DNA of 64,000 bases from Larkinella humicola (GCF_008727875.1 NZ_VTWS01000001.1:310001-374000); one strand, 5' to 3'; positions 1 through 8,741 are shown, numbered from the stretch's first letter. Numbers and translations are program-made. Notes: generated by a model from the letters alone, not told the origin.

Positions 1-379
1 ACTGGCCGAGGTGCGCCGGAAATTTTACCGTGGTGACGGTTCCGGACGCATTTTTGAGTGTAAAACCGTTCAAAATAAAATCGTCATTGCCCGTCAACTG
101 GCCGACGGTTCCGGTCACCGTGGTCAGTGCCGTCAGCCCTTCCCGCCGTCCCAGGGGTCCACGGGCTTCCCGGCGATCGGGTCGGAGGCCGGGGTGCCGA
201 CCGGGGCCCCCGGGTCTTTCCGGTCGCGGCTGATCGAAAGCAGGTGGGGCCATACCGGGGGAGAGGGTGGTTACTTCGGGTCCATTGGGCTGATCCGGGG
301 CGGTTTGGGCGTACAGATGAGGGGCCAGAAGGCTGCCGGTCAGTAGCAGACCGGTCATGAGTTTTGCGTTGGTTTTCAT
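1..379 (-). CDS. N-terminal fragment of a secreted protein of unknown function
   Basis: This reading frame starts at an ATG at 379 on the minus strand and stays open to the left edge, so only about 126 residues are visible. Residues 1-23 form a Sec signal peptide (MKTNAKLMTGLLLTG... ending in LYAQ). A low-complexity stretch rich in Pro, Gly and Arg follows (about residues 30-80). The visible end (LTTVTGTVGQLTGNDDFILN and on through VKFPAHLGQ) alternates polar and hydrophobic residues as a small beta-barrel would, possibly OB-fold-like. That fold is a guess. The three overlapping plus-strand frames are shadows. I do not recognise the family. Confidence 0.6.
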   Translation of the reverse strand, partial: MKTNAKLMTGLLLTGSLLAPHLYAQTAPDQPNGPEVTTLSPGMAPPAFDQPRPERPGGPGRHPGLRPDRREARGPLGRREGLTALTTVTGTVGQLTGNDDFILNGFTLKNASGTVTTVKFPAHLGQ

Positions 380-479
380 TCGTAGGTGTTCTTTACTGTT
401 GATTACGGTAGCAAAACTAACGACGTGCTCTAAGGCCAACCTGAACCTGAAATTAATTTTTCTTCATCCCGCAACCCAT

Positions 480-1394
480 TCAGAATTTTTCCTCCATCAG
501 TTCCCGCGTGATCATCACAGCCGCCCGCAGTCCGTTGGTGGCTGCGACCAAAACCTGCCGCATCATGGTTTGGTTATCCCCGGCAGCAAACACGCCCCTA
601 ACACTAGTCTTGCCAAATTCATCGACTTGGATCATTCCTATCTCATCCAGTTCACAGCCCAATTGCAGCGCCAGATCGTTCGACTGCTGCATCGCCGGGC
701 GCGCATACAAGGCCTGTAAAGGTTTCACCGATTGATCGGCCAGTTTCAGTGCATCGAGCTGACCGTTCCGGTGTTGCAGGGCCACCAGCGGGGTTTCGAT
801 GATGGGAATGGCGTGTTGGTGCAGTTTGGCGGTTTGTTCCGGGTTCAGGGTGGACGGGCCGTTGGTGAACAAGGTTAGGCCGGGGTTCCAGTAGTGGATC
901 AATTTCGCCAATCCGAATCCCTCATCGCCATTGCCCAGCACCCCGACAACCTGGTCTTTCACTTCGTAGCCGTGGCAAAACGGACAGTGCAAAACCGAAA
1001 TGCCCCAGCATTCGGCAAAACCGGGCATTGCTGGTAGAACGTCGGACAAACCGGTCGCCAGAATGAGCCGTTTGGCCGTAAATACCTCGCCGTCGTTTGT
1101 GTACACCTGAAACGAAGAATCCGATGGCTGAACGGTGGTAACCGTTGCATCCCGCAGACTGACGGTCGGGTAAACAAGGGCCTGTTGCCGGGCAATCCGC
1201 GTCAGCTCGGCGGGCGTTTCGCCATCGCGGGTCAGGAAACTGTGGGAGTGGGGCGTCTGCCGGTTGGCGGGCTGGCCGCTATCAAGGACCAGTACCGTCC
1301 ACAAGGAACGGCCCAAGACGAGGGCTGCGCTTAGTCCGGCGTAACTGCCACCAATGATGATGACGTCGTAGGAGGGAGTTGATGGTTGGTTCAT
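480..1394 (-). CDS. Thioredoxin reductase-like FAD/NAD(P) oxidoreductase
   Basis: A 304-residue cytosolic flavoprotein of the low-molecular-weight thioredoxin reductase fold. The N-terminal FAD dinucleotide fold is visible as IIIGGSYAGLSAAL (about residues 12-25). The redox dithiol is CPFCHGYE (about residue 137), followed by the NAD(P) fold VVGVLGNGDEG. A C-terminal second FAD motif reads GVFAAGDN. CPFCHG differs from the CATC of true TrxB and resembles the stand-alone dithiol oxidoreductases related to gliotoxin oxidase, so the substrate may be a small thiol rather than thioredoxin. No thioredoxin partner is adjacent. The upstream spacer 1395-1705 holds a long hairpin and no gene. Confidence 0.88.
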   Translation of the reverse strand: MNQPSTPSYDVIIIGGSYAGLSAALVLGRSLWTVLVLDSGQPANRQTPHSHSFLTRDGETPAELTRIARQQALVYPTVSLRDATVTTVQPSDSSFQVYTNDGEVFTAKRLILATGLSDVLPAMPGFAECWGISVLHCPFCHGYEVKDQVVGVLGNGDEGFGLAKLIHYWNPGLTLFTNGPSTLNPEQTAKLHQHAIPIIETPLVALQHRNGQLDALKLADQSVKPLQALYARPAMQQSNDLALQLGCELDEIGMIQVDEFGKTSVRGVFAAGDNQTMMRQVLVAATNGLRAAVMITRELMEEKF

Positions 1395-1496
1395 AAAGGT
1401 TCTTCTGATGTAGGACTTTTGCTTTCTGTCCCCGTTCCTCCAATTGATTTAAATTTAACGCAATCTGTGAGATTATTGACCCCGGAGGGGGGCAGA

Positions 1497-1612
1497 TGTT
1501 AATAGCAAATGAGTATGCTGAGCACTCCAGGCGTGCCGGAGTACGCAACTAAGCCTATATCGCGTCCCTCCGGCACGCCTGGAGTGCTCAGCATACTCAT
1601 TTGCTATCAACA
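1497..1612. repeat. Long hairpin with 45-nt arms and conserved loop motif (family A)
   Basis: The left arm (1497-1541) and right arm (1568-1612) are reverse complements over 45 nt with one mismatch. The 26-nt loop contains ACTAAGCC and GCGTCC. The same two words, next to the same TGCCGGA/TCCGGCA apex, occur in the hairpin at 31440-31540, although the rest of the arms is unrelated. It lies between two minus-strand genes, upstream of the flavoprotein. No terminal direct repeats or ORF are evident. The rest of the 1395-1705 spacer shows nothing I can name. Confidence 0.9.
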
Positions 1613-1705
1613 TTACGTGCCGCTGGCACTTAAACAACTGGTAGTAATCCTTTCATTGGTCAGGATGGCGTAGTTCTGGAAGAAGCGGAATGGTTTAAAC
1701 CGTAA

Positions 1706-2167
1706 CTAGTGCAGGATTGACGTTACTTGTGAGAAAGTTGATTCGGTTCGTTCCTGAATCTGCCGGATGTTGTCGAGCATGCCCAGTTGCAAATCGCGCA
1801 TTTTATCGGCGGGCAAATCTTTCAGCGTGGCATCCGCATGGTGGTGATGCTCGTGTTTGCCGTGATCGTGGTGGTGTTCGTGCGGCATTCCCGGCACCTC
1901 GACCAGGTTTTCTTCCCATTGTTCAAACGCCTTTTTCAGACTGTCGAGCGTCGTTACGGTCGCCAGCACAACGGGTTCCGAACGGTTTGCCAGCAGGATT
2001 TTGAGCGAATCGATTTGCTCGATTTGGGGTTCGATAACCGCCTGAATCTGTGTGGCTTCGGTGTGAAATTTGGCGGCTTCTTCGAGCAAAGGATCTTTTT
2101 GGTCCGAACGGGAACAGGCTCCCAGGCTGAAGGCAAGCGGAATGATCAGTGAAAGGGTGCATTTCAT
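1706..2167 (-). CDS. Histidine-rich lipoprotein, probable metal-binding
   Basis: A 153-residue lipoprotein. The signal peptide ends in a lipobox (FSLGAC, Cys about residue 18), so the protein should be anchored in a membrane facing the periplasm or surface. The body looks mostly alpha-helical. A His cluster of the form HEHHHDHGKHEHHHH lies at about residues 98-112. Such runs bind zinc, nickel or copper. A 17-bp perfect palindrome overlaps its probable promoter, and a matching one precedes the MerC-like gene upstream in the same direction, with a CobW GTPase between them. Together these suggest a zinc-responsive group. The exact function is unknown. Confidence 0.8.
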   Translation of the reverse strand: MKCTLSLIIPLAFSLGACSRSDQKDPLLEEAAKFHTEATQIQAVIEPQIEQIDSLKILLANRSEPVVLATVTTLDSLKKAFEQWEENLVEVPGMPHEHHHDHGKHEHHHHADATLKDLPADKMRDLQLGMLDNIRQIQERTESTFSQVTSILH

Positions 2168-2206
2168 GGTACAGGTTGTTTCAGAAGAGAAGTGGACCGA
2201 AATCTA

Positions 2207-2229
2207 CGTAAATTGCAACGTTGTTGCAA
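2207..2229 (-). promoter_or_regulatory. Palindromic operator overlapping promoter of the His-rich lipoprotein gene
   Basis: TTGCAAC-gtt-GTTGCAA at 2213-2229 is a perfect 7-3-7 palindrome centred 54 bp upstream of the lipoprotein start. On the minus strand a TTG within it is followed 20 nt later by TAGATTTC, close to the Bacteroidota -33/-7 pattern. The site would therefore overlap the -33 element, which fits a repressor of the Fur/Zur family. The identity of the regulator is inference. Confidence 0.6.
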
Positions 2230-2270
2230 GAATGTAGCTTTTTAAAGTAACAGATCGACCGATACTCGCT

Positions 2271-3497
2271 CTATTCCCAAACCGGAAACGGATCATTGAA
2301 CCGGCCCTCGACTGCCAGATGCATCAGCTCGGGTTCGCTACACAAACACGTTCGCAATTCCTGCGTCACCTGTTCGGCATCCAGATCCTGACCGATGATC
2401 ACCAGTTCGTTTTGCCGGTCGCCAAATTGTTTGTCCCAACGGGCTTCAATCGCTTTCTGGTTTTCGATGAAACTGGCATAGCGGATTCGCTGGCTGAACG
2501 GCATCGACGCCCACCAGACGCCCGCCCGTTCGGCCCGCAGACTGCCGCCGGCCTGGCTAAAATTCAGCGCTTCATCGGGCCGGGACGCCAGCCAGAACAA
2601 TCCCTTGCTGCGGATAATACCCGCCGGAAAATTCTCGCTTAGATACGCCCAAAACCGGGCGGGGTGGAACGGTCGCCGGTCGCGAAAAACGAAGGAGCCG
2701 ATGCCATATTCTTCGGTTTCGGGCCGGTGGCCTTTGCCGGATTGGTGGTTTTGCAGCTCCTGAATCCAGCCCGCCGATTGCGACGCTTCCTCAAAATCGA
2801 ACAGGCCGGTGTTCAGAATCCGGGCCGGGTCGATGCGGCCAAACTGGCTTTCGATGAGGTGGGCTTTGGGATTCAGTGTTTTCAGAATGGCTTTCAGTTC
2901 GCCCACCTGATTCGGTTTTAACTGATCGGTTTTGTTGAGAACCAGCACATTGGCAAACTCGATCTGGTCGGTGAGCAGGTTGACGATGGTGCGGGTGTTC
3001 GAAGCGTCCTCATTCAGGTTGCGGTCGAAAACCGTTTCCATACTCCCGAAATCGCGCCCGAACTGGCTGGCATCGACCACCGTCACCAGCGTATCCAGAC
3101 GCGAAAACCGGGACAGGTCAACGCGGTTTTGGGCATCGACCGAGTCGTCGGACTGGAATGAAAACGTTTGCGCCACCGGCAGTGGTTCCGAAATGCCGGA
3201 CGACTCGATAAGCAGGTAATCGAACCGGTTTTCGGCTGCCAGCCGTTCCACTTCCAGCATCAGATCTTCCCGCAGGGTGCAGCAAATGCAGCCGTTGGAC
3301 ATCTCCACCAGCTTTTCTTCCGTCCGCGACAGGGTGTTCTCATTCCGAACCCGTTGTGCATCGATGTTCACTTCGCTCATGTCGTTGACGATCACGGCTA
3401 CTTTCAAACCAGCTTTGTTGTGCAGAATGTGGTTGAGTAAGGTGGTTTTACCGGCTCCTAAAAAACCGCTCAAAACCGTAACGGGAAGTCGTTTCAT
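2271..3497 (-). CDS. CobW/ZNG1-family metallochaperone GTPase
   Basis: A GTPase of the CobW/COG0523 family, about 408 residues, that loads or moves metal in the cytosol. Walker A is GFLGAGKTT near the N-terminus. The metal-binding CxCC motif is GCICCTLR (about residue 60), with the family signature ESSGISEP and the guanine-specificity motif LNKTD. A C-terminal CobW_C domain follows ([12 protein letters not shown] and onward). I chose the ATG at 3497 because [18 protein letters not shown] is the usual start; an upstream in-frame Met at 3584 would add an unrelated tail. It lies 34 bp downstream of the MerC-like gene and is probably co-transcribed from the operator-bearing promoter at 3943-3981. 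This supports a role under zinc limitation. Confidence 0.9.
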   Translation of the reverse strand: MKRLPVTVLSGFLGAGKTTLLNHILHNKAGLKVAVIVNDMSEVNIDAQRVRNENTLSRTEEKLVEMSNGCICCTLREDLMLEVERLAAENRFDYLLIESSGISEPLPVAQTFSFQSDDSVDAQNRVDLSRFSRLDTLVTVVDASQFGRDFGSMETVFDRNLNEDASNTRTIVNLLTDQIEFANVLVLNKTDQLKPNQVGELKAILKTLNPKAHLIESQFGRIDPARILNTGLFDFEEASQSAGWIQELQNHQSGKGHRPETEEYGIGSFVFRDRRPFHPARFWAYLSENFPAGIIRSKGLFWLASRPDEALNFSQAGGSLRAERAGVWWASMPFSQRIRYASFIENQKAIEARWDKQFGDRQNELVIIGQDLDAEQVTQELRTCLCSEPELMHLAVEGRFNDPFPVWE

Positions 3498-3531
3498 GGT
3501 GAATGATTGAATTAAAGAATGGAGGTGATCG

Positions 3532-3906
3532 TCAGTGCGCGTGGTGGAGTGCGTGAGCGCGCAGGTTGAGCAGGTGAAAGCCAATTAACCCGGCCGACGC
3601 CGTGTAGGCCAGGTATTCAAACGCTTCGTGAACGTCTTCCAGGAGCAGGGCTCCGGCGAAAAGACCCAGGAAATACCATAAGCCGACTTTGACCATCCGC
3701 TGGCTGGCCCGGCGCGTAGCAAAATAGACGGCCACAATATTGACCCCGATGAAGACGTAATCCAGGCTTAGAAAGCCAATCCGCAGCGTTCGATCCGCCA
3801 GCAGGCTGGAGGAAATGAGCAGGATGGGTGTGATCAGGCAGTGAATAATGCAAAGCACTGATCCGGTAATGCCGATGTAATCGGCTTTTGAAGAGAAAGT
3901 GGCCAT
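3532..3906 (-). CDS. MerC-domain inner membrane protein
   Basis: A small integral membrane protein, 124 residues from the ATG at 3906, with about four hydrophobic segments. The MerC hallmark is the Cys-containing first helix, [12 protein letters not shown] (about residues 17-28). The tail ends in the His-rich [10 protein letters not shown]. MerC proteins move mercury in mer operons, but the relatives common in Bacteroidota chromosomes have no mer genes around them and probably handle another metal. The operator upstream and the CobW gene downstream point to zinc. The longer in-frame start at 4005 would read through the promoter and operator, so it was rejected. Confidence 0.8.
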   Translation of the reverse strand: MATFSSKADYIGITGSVLCIIHCLITPILLISSSLLADRTLRIGFLSLDYVFIGVNIVAVYFATRRASQRMVKVGLWYFLGLFAGALLLEDVHEAFEYLAYTASAGLIGFHLLNLRAHALHHAH

Positions 3907-3942
3907 AAATTGGTGTTGGCTTGTGGTTGAAAATGAACGGCA

Positions 3943-3981
3943 CAAAAGTATGGCATTTTTCGTAAATGCAACAATGTTGCA
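3943..3981 (-). promoter_or_regulatory. Promoter and Fur/Zur-like operator of the MerC-CobW unit
   Basis: On the minus strand TTG (3971-3969) and TACTTTTG (3950-3943), 18 nt apart, match the Bacteroidota -33/-7 consensus. The palindrome TGCAAC-aat-GTTGCA (3967-3981) overlaps the -33 element. It shares the TGCAAC-N3-GTTGCA core with the site at 2213-2229 and is centred 68 bp from the start codon. Two copies of the same palindrome in the same promoter position make a shared repressor likely. Confidence 0.65.
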
Positions 3982-4151
3982 AAAATGAATTGATTGAAAT
4001 TTCATTGGGATAATCAGTTCCTAAACGGCGGGTGCTAAGAAATCCTGAAGTCGGAAATGGGAAAGGAGGGGGTAAGCGGTATATAAAACCGATAATTTTT
4101 AAGTTATTGGGCAAAAATTGAAAAACGATTTGTCTCATTGCATTCAACGAC

Positions 4152-4757
4152 ATGATTAACACCATTGTGTTTGATTTGGGGGCGGTTTTGATCGACTGGA
4201 ATCCGCATTACCTGTACAAAAAAATCTTTAAGGAAGACGAAATGCATCATTTTCTGGCGACGGTTTGTACCCCCGCCTGGAATGAAGAGCAGGATGGAGG
4301 CCGGTCTTTGGCAGAGGCTACGCAGGTATTGATTGCCCAATTTCCGGAGCACGAGGAGAATATCCGGTTATTTTATGATCGCTGGCCCGAAATGCTGCGG
4401 GGTGAAATACCGGGGACGGTGGAACTGCTGAAAACGATCCGGGATTCGGGAAATTACAAGCTCTATGCCCTGACCAACTGGTCGTCCGAGACGTTTCCGA
4501 TTGCCCTTGAACGTTTCGAATTTTTGTCCTGGTTCGACGGCATTGTGGTCTCCGGCGATGAAAAAGACCGCAAACCGTTCCCCTCTTTTTACCGGACGCT
4601 GCTGAGTCGGTATTCGATTGAACCGAATGAAGCCCTTTTCATCGATGATAACCTTCGGAATGTAAAAGCGGCCGAAGACCTTGGGATTCACGCCATTCAT
4701 TTTGTGAATCCGGAGCAGTTAAAAGAGCAGTTCATTGCGTACGGCGTACCGGTTTAA
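4152..4757 (+). CDS. HAD-superfamily hydrolase, subfamily IA (YihX-like)
   Basis: A 201-residue cytosolic phosphatase or haloacid-dehalogenase-like enzyme. Motif I is VFDLGAVLIDW with the nucleophile Asp at about residue 8; the usual second Asp is Gly, as in the YihX sugar-phosphate phosphatase group. Motif II is LTNWS, motif III the Lys in DRKPFPSFY, and motif IV FIDDN. The cap domain is helical (about residues 20-90). The substrate cannot be read from sequence; a sugar phosphate is plausible. It precedes an exported PHP-like protein by 31 bp on the same strand. Confidence 0.88.
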   Translation: MINTIVFDLGAVLIDWNPHYLYKKIFKEDEMHHFLATVCTPAWNEEQDGGRSLAEATQVLIAQFPEHEENIRLFYDRWPEMLRGEIPGTVELLKTIRDSGNYKLYALTNWSSETFPIALERFEFLSWFDGIVVSGDEKDRKPFPSFYRTLLSRYSIEPNEALFIDDNLRNVKAAEDLGIHAIHFVNPEQLKEQFIAYGVPV

Positions 4758-4788
4758 AACCGCTACTTGCCTTCCTAAACCCTCCTTT

Positions 4789-6867
4789 ATGAAAAAGTAC
4801 ATCGTCGTTTTTCTGGCGCTGCTGCCTTCGTTGGCATTGGCCCAATTCCGGGTGGATCGAACTGGTTTTCAACCCCAAAACGGAACCGTCGTCGCCAGCC
4901 AGGGGACCAGTCTGGTGGTAAGCTGGCCGACCACCGCCCGCGAAAAAGGGAGGCTGGTGATCAACCTGGAAAACGGGAAACCGCTGTTTACCAGCCTCCA
5001 GTTATCACAACAGGGGACTTTCAAAGAAATTGCGAAAGCCCTCGACCCGGCTTTTGTGCTGACGATCGGCAAACGGGATTTGATCTCCCAGAACGGCTGG
5101 AACATCTTCTTCGACAAAACCAACAAATTGCCCCACAAAGCCTACGCCGTGGCGCTGAACAAACGGGCTGCGAGCGTCAACACCATTGGAACGCGAACCG
5201 TGGTTCGGATTTCAGAGGTACAGGCGGCTCATTTCAAGGGAGACATTGAGATTACGGTGTATAACGGCAGCCCGTTATTCAATGTGGCTGCAGTGATGGC
5301 GACCGAGGTGGACTCCACGGCGATTCTGTACGATGCCGGTCTGGTGACAAAAGTGCCGGTCTGGAAAACCCTGGCGTGGTCGGACACCGGAGATAACATG
5401 CAGCAGGTCCCGGCCAACCTGAGCGAACCCAACAAGGCGCAGGCGGTTAAATACCGCACCATCATCGGCGTGAATGACCAGGGCAGTCTGGCGGTTTTTC
5501 CGGCTCCGCACCAGTATTTTTATCCACTCGATGAAGCGTATAACCTGGACTTTACCTGGTATGGATCGGGCTACCGGAGTCTGGTACCGGAATTTGGCAT
5601 CGGCATCCGGCAGGATTTGATGGGTGACCGGCGGTGGGTGCCGTGGGTGAATGCGCCCCCGAAAACCCGGCAGCGGCTCAACTTTTTCTGCCTTCTGAGC
5701 ACGGATTCGCCCGCCAAAGCGCTGGCCGACGTCAAGCGATTTACGCACAACGACAAGTACCCGGTGGTTCCAGGCTACAAAACCATGTCGAGCCATTTTC
5801 ACAATGAGTTCACGATGAGTGTGGTGCTGGCAAACAAGCCGATTCCGGAAAAACCGGCTTTTGTCGATGTCTTCAAAAACTCGGGTGTCGATATTGTTCA
5901 CCTGGCGGAATTCCACGGTCCCGGCCATCCGAAAGGCCCGGACTCGTTGCGGTTGCGGGAATTGAAAGCGTTGTTTGAACAATGCAAACGGTTGTCTACC
6001 AAGGATTTTTTGTTGCTGCCGGGCGAAGAGCCGAACAACTTTTTTGGCGGTCACTGGCTGGAGTTTTTTCCAAAACCGGTTTACTGGATCATGTCGCGAA
6101 AACCGGAAATGCCGTTTGTGACGGACGACCCGACGTACGGAAAAGTCTACCGGATTGCCGATAAAAATGACATGCTGAAACTGCTGGAACTCGAAAATGG
6201 CCTGGCCTGGACGGCCCATGCCCGAACCAAAGGGTCGACGGGTTACCCGGACAAATACAGGGAGGAAGCGTTTTTCAAGTCCGATCATTTTTTCGGAGCC
6301 GCCTGGAAAAACATCCCCGCCGACCTGTCGGAACCGCGACTGAGCCGCCGGGTGCTGGATCTGATGGACGACATGGCAAACTGGGGCCACAAAAAACACG
6401 TCATCGCCGAGTCCGATATTTTTACGATGGAACCGGAAAATGAGACCTACGCCCACCTCAACGTCAACTACCTCCAACTGGATCAATTACCGGCCTACAG
6501 TCAGGGCTGGCAACCGGTTCTGGACGTGATGAAGCAGGGCAAATTTTTTGTAACGACCGGGGAGGTCTTATTTCCGGCATTTACCGTAAATGGAAAAGGC
6601 GCGGGCGAAACCGTCAAACTTCCCGAGGACGGCAAAAGCGCCATTTCGCTGACGGTGGATTGGACCTTCCCACTGACGTTTGCCGAGATCGTCTCGGGTG
6701 ATGGAAAAGCGGTTTTTCGGGAACGCATCGACCTGACGAAAACACTGCCGTTTGGCAAACAGACCTTTATGTTCAATACCCGTTTAAAAGGCAAAAAATG
6801 GGTGCGCGTTGAAGTCTGGGATGCTGCCGTCAACGGGGCGTTTACGCAGCAGGTGTGGCTGGAATGA
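4789..6867 (+). CDS. Exported PHP-like (polymerase/histidinol phosphatase fold) metallohydrolase
   Basis: About 692 residues from the ATG at 4789, beginning with a Sec signal peptide (MKKYIVVFLALLPSLALAQ). The first 300 residues look like beta-sandwich. The middle carries the metal-ligand pattern of a PHP-like fold: HFHNEF near residue 336, HLAEFHGPGH near 370, a GEEP...GGHW segment near 412 and WTAHARTKG near 476. The C-terminal 120 residues look like another beta-domain. Such proteins occur near carbohydrate genes in Bacteroidota, and a GH78-like rhamnosidase follows 110 bp downstream. The substrate is unknown; a phosphate ester or lactone is possible. The long open frame on the opposite strand is a codon-bias shadow. 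Confidence 0.7.
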   Translation: MKKYIVVFLALLPSLALAQFRVDRTGFQPQNGTVVASQGTSLVVSWPTTAREKGRLVINLENGKPLFTSLQLSQQGTFKEIAKALDPAFVLTIGKRDLISQNGWNIFFDKTNKLPHKAYAVALNKRAASVNTIGTRTVVRISEVQAAHFKGDIEITVYNGSPLFNVAAVMATEVDSTAILYDAGLVTKVPVWKTLAWSDTGDNMQQVPANLSEPNKAQAVKYRTIIGVNDQGSLAVFPAPHQYFYPLDEAYNLDFTWYGSGYRSLVPEFGIGIRQDLMGDRRWVPWVNAPPKTRQRLNFFCLLSTDSPAKALADVKRFTHNDKYPVVPGYKTMSSHFHNEFTMSVVLANKPIPEKPAFVDVFKNSGVDIVHLAEFHGPGHPKGPDSLRLRELKALFEQCKRLSTKDFLLLPGEEPNNFFGGHWLEFFPKPVYWIMSRKPEMPFVTDDPTYGKVYRIADKNDMLKLLELENGLAWTAHARTKGSTGYPDKYREEAFFKSDHFFGAAWKNIPADLSEPRLSRRVLDLMDDMANWGHKKHVIAESDIFTMEPENETYAHLNVNYLQLDQLPAYSQGWQPVLDVMKQGKFFVTTGEVLFPAFTVNGKGAGETVKLPEDGKSAISLTVDWTFPLTFAEIVSGDGKAVFRERIDLTKTLPFGKQTFMFNTRLKGKKWVRVEVWDAAVNGAFTQQVWLE

Positions 6868-6871
6868 TGCC

Positions 6872-6897
6872 CTGACAGCGGTCGAAGACCCTGTCAG
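6872..6897 (+). terminator. Stem-loop just after the PHP-like gene
   Basis: CTGACAG-c-GGTC-gaa-GACC-CTGTCAG forms an 11-bp stem with one bulge, starting 4 bp after the stop codon. There is no clear T-tract, so termination is only suggested. Confidence 0.45.
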
Positions 6898-6977
6898 CGG
6901 CCATTCCGTTGATCGGATTAGCGTTTAGAACTGGATAAATTACCCATTTTGTTTAGAATTCTGGACTAACAAACTGT

Positions 6978-8729
6978 ATGAAATACGCTTCTCTTCTTTC
7001 CTTTTTCTTTTGTCTGGTTCTGATCGACTCCGCACAGGCCCAGCTTCCGCCCATTTTTGAAACCAACCGCGCCAAAGAAGCCCAAACCGAAGCCACCGTC
7101 CGGCGGTTTCTGTCGCCCGTCAAAATTCTGTGGCAAACCGGCACCATTCGCAACGCCGAGCGGCTGTTGAAAGTCGGCAATGGCCAGGCGGATTTGTCGG
7201 GGAAAGACATGTGTTCGCTGAAAAGTGACGCCAATGGCAAAGCAAGTCTGCTGCTGGACTTTGGGCGGGAATTGCACGGCGGTTTGCAGATCGTGACGGG
7301 GCAGTGGAAGGAAAGCAAGCCGATCACCGTCCGGATTCGGTTCGGCGAATCGGCCAGTGAAGCGATGGCCGACATCGAACCCAAACAGAATGCCACCAAC
7401 GACCACGCCATCCGGGATCTGACGGTGCAGGTGCCGTGGCTGGGCAAACTGGAAATCGGCAATACCGGCTTTCGCTTCGTTCGGATCGATCTGGTCGATG
7501 GCAATACCGAGTTGCTGCTGAAGGAGTTGCGGGCCATTTTCGTGTTTCGGGATATTCCGTACCTCGGCTCGTTTCGGAGCAGCGACGAACTGCTGAATCA
7601 AATCTGGGCGACCGGTGCGTATACCGTTCATCTGAACATGCAGGATTACCTCTGGGACGGCATCAAGCGCGACCGGCTGGTGTGGGTGGGGGACATGCAT
7701 CCCGAAGTGGCGACCATCAACGCTGTCTTTGGCTACAACGAGGTGGTGACGAAAAGCCTCGATCTGGCGCGGGACATTACGCCGTTGCCGGGCTGGATGA
7801 ACGGCATCAGCACCTATTCGATGTGGTGGATTCTGATTCAGAAAGACTGGTATTTGCAAAACGGCAACCTCGACTATCTGAAACAGCAGAAGGAGTATCT
7901 GGTGAAACTGGTCGACTTGCTGATTCAGAAAATTGACGACAAGAACTGCGAAAAGCTGGACGGAACCCGGTTTCTGGACTGGCCGTCGAGCGAAAATCCG
8001 AAAGGTATTCACGCCGGTTTGCAGTCGATGCTGGTGCTGTCCTTGAATGCCGCGGGGGATTTGAGCCGCATTCTGAACGACCCGACCACGGCCAAGAAAT
8101 GTGCTGATGCGGTCGCCCGGCTGAAGCAGTACGTTCCCGATCCCAACAACTCCAAGCAGGGGGCGGCTTTGCTCGCGCTCTCCGGGTTGATGCCCGCCGA
8201 AAAAGCCAATAAGGACGTGCTGGCAGTGAACGGTGCGCGCAACTTCTCGACCTTTTACGGCTATTACATGCTGCAGGCGCAGGCCAAAGCCGGTGATTAC
8301 AAAACCGCTCTCGCCAACATCCGCGAGTTCTGGGGCGGGATGCTCAAGCTCGGGGCAACGACGTTCTGGGAAGATTTTAACCTGGATTGGGTGAAAAATG
8401 CCGGGCGCATCGACGAACTGGTGAAGGAAGGTCAAAAAGACATTCACGGCGACTGTGGGGCCTATTGCTACGTCGGGTTCCGGCACAGTCTGGCCCACGG
8501 CTGGGCGTCCGGCCCCACGCCCTGGCTGACCGAACACGTGCTGGGCATCAAGGTAGTAGAACCGGGTTGCAAAGCGATAAAAATCGAACCGCATCTGGAA
8601 GATTTAACCTTCGCCGAAGGGACGTTCCCGACGCCGTACGGAGTTGTGAAGGTGAAGCACACCAAACTGGCGGGCGGCAAAATTCAGACGGAGGTGAGCG
8701 GGCCAAAGGAAGTGCGGATTATTCGGTAG
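6978..8729 (+). CDS. Secreted alpha-L-rhamnosidase-like glycoside hydrolase (GH78 type)
   Basis: A 583-residue exported enzyme predicted to remove terminal alpha-L-rhamnose from plant or microbial glycans. A signal peptide (ending DSAQAQ) is followed by a beta-sandwich with the family segment LDFGRELHGGL. The (alpha/alpha)6 barrel starts at about residue 195. The catalytic region reads DGIKRDRLVWVGD (about residues 226-238), related to the RDERLxWxGD motif of GH78. A second acidic site is in TTFWEDF (about residue 464). The C-terminal beta-domain has EPGCKAIKIEPHL. It is shorter than classical GH78 enzymes of 900 or more residues because extra N-terminal beta-domains are missing. The KRDR variation means the exact specificity is uncertain. 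Confidence 0.82.
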   Translation: MKYASLLSFFFCLVLIDSAQAQLPPIFETNRAKEAQTEATVRRFLSPVKILWQTGTIRNAERLLKVGNGQADLSGKDMCSLKSDANGKASLLLDFGRELHGGLQIVTGQWKESKPITVRIRFGESASEAMADIEPKQNATNDHAIRDLTVQVPWLGKLEIGNTGFRFVRIDLVDGNTELLLKELRAIFVFRDIPYLGSFRSSDELLNQIWATGAYTVHLNMQDYLWDGIKRDRLVWVGDMHPEVATINAVFGYNEVVTKSLDLARDITPLPGWMNGISTYSMWWILIQKDWYLQNGNLDYLKQQKEYLVKLVDLLIQKIDDKNCEKLDGTRFLDWPSSENPKGIHAGLQSMLVLSLNAAGDLSRILNDPTTAKKCADAVARLKQYVPDPNNSKQGAALLALSGLMPAEKANKDVLAVNGARNFSTFYGYYMLQAQAKAGDYKTALANIREFWGGMLKLGATTFWEDFNLDWVKNAGRIDELVKEGQKDIHGDCGAYCYVGFRHSLAHGWASGPTPWLTEHVLGIKVVEPGCKAIKIEPHLEDLTFAEGTFPTPYGVVKVKHTKLAGGKIQTEVSGPKEVRIIR

Positions 8730-8741
8730 CGTGACGAACGG

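Noticed and set aside
3906-4005. Longer MerC start at 4005
   Set aside because: The extra 33 codons would cover the promoter and the palindromic operator and lack similarity to the family's N-terminus.
5275-6486. 403-codon open frame opposite the PHP-like gene
   Set aside because: It lies wholly inside a gene with a signal peptide and family-like motifs on the other strand, has no recognisable domain, and has the odd composition of a codon-bias shadow.
6966-8594. 542-codon open frame opposite the GH78 gene
   Set aside because: The plus strand encodes a clear glycoside hydrolase over the same bases. The opposite frame is rich in Arg, His, Gln and Phe and has no start context or domain.
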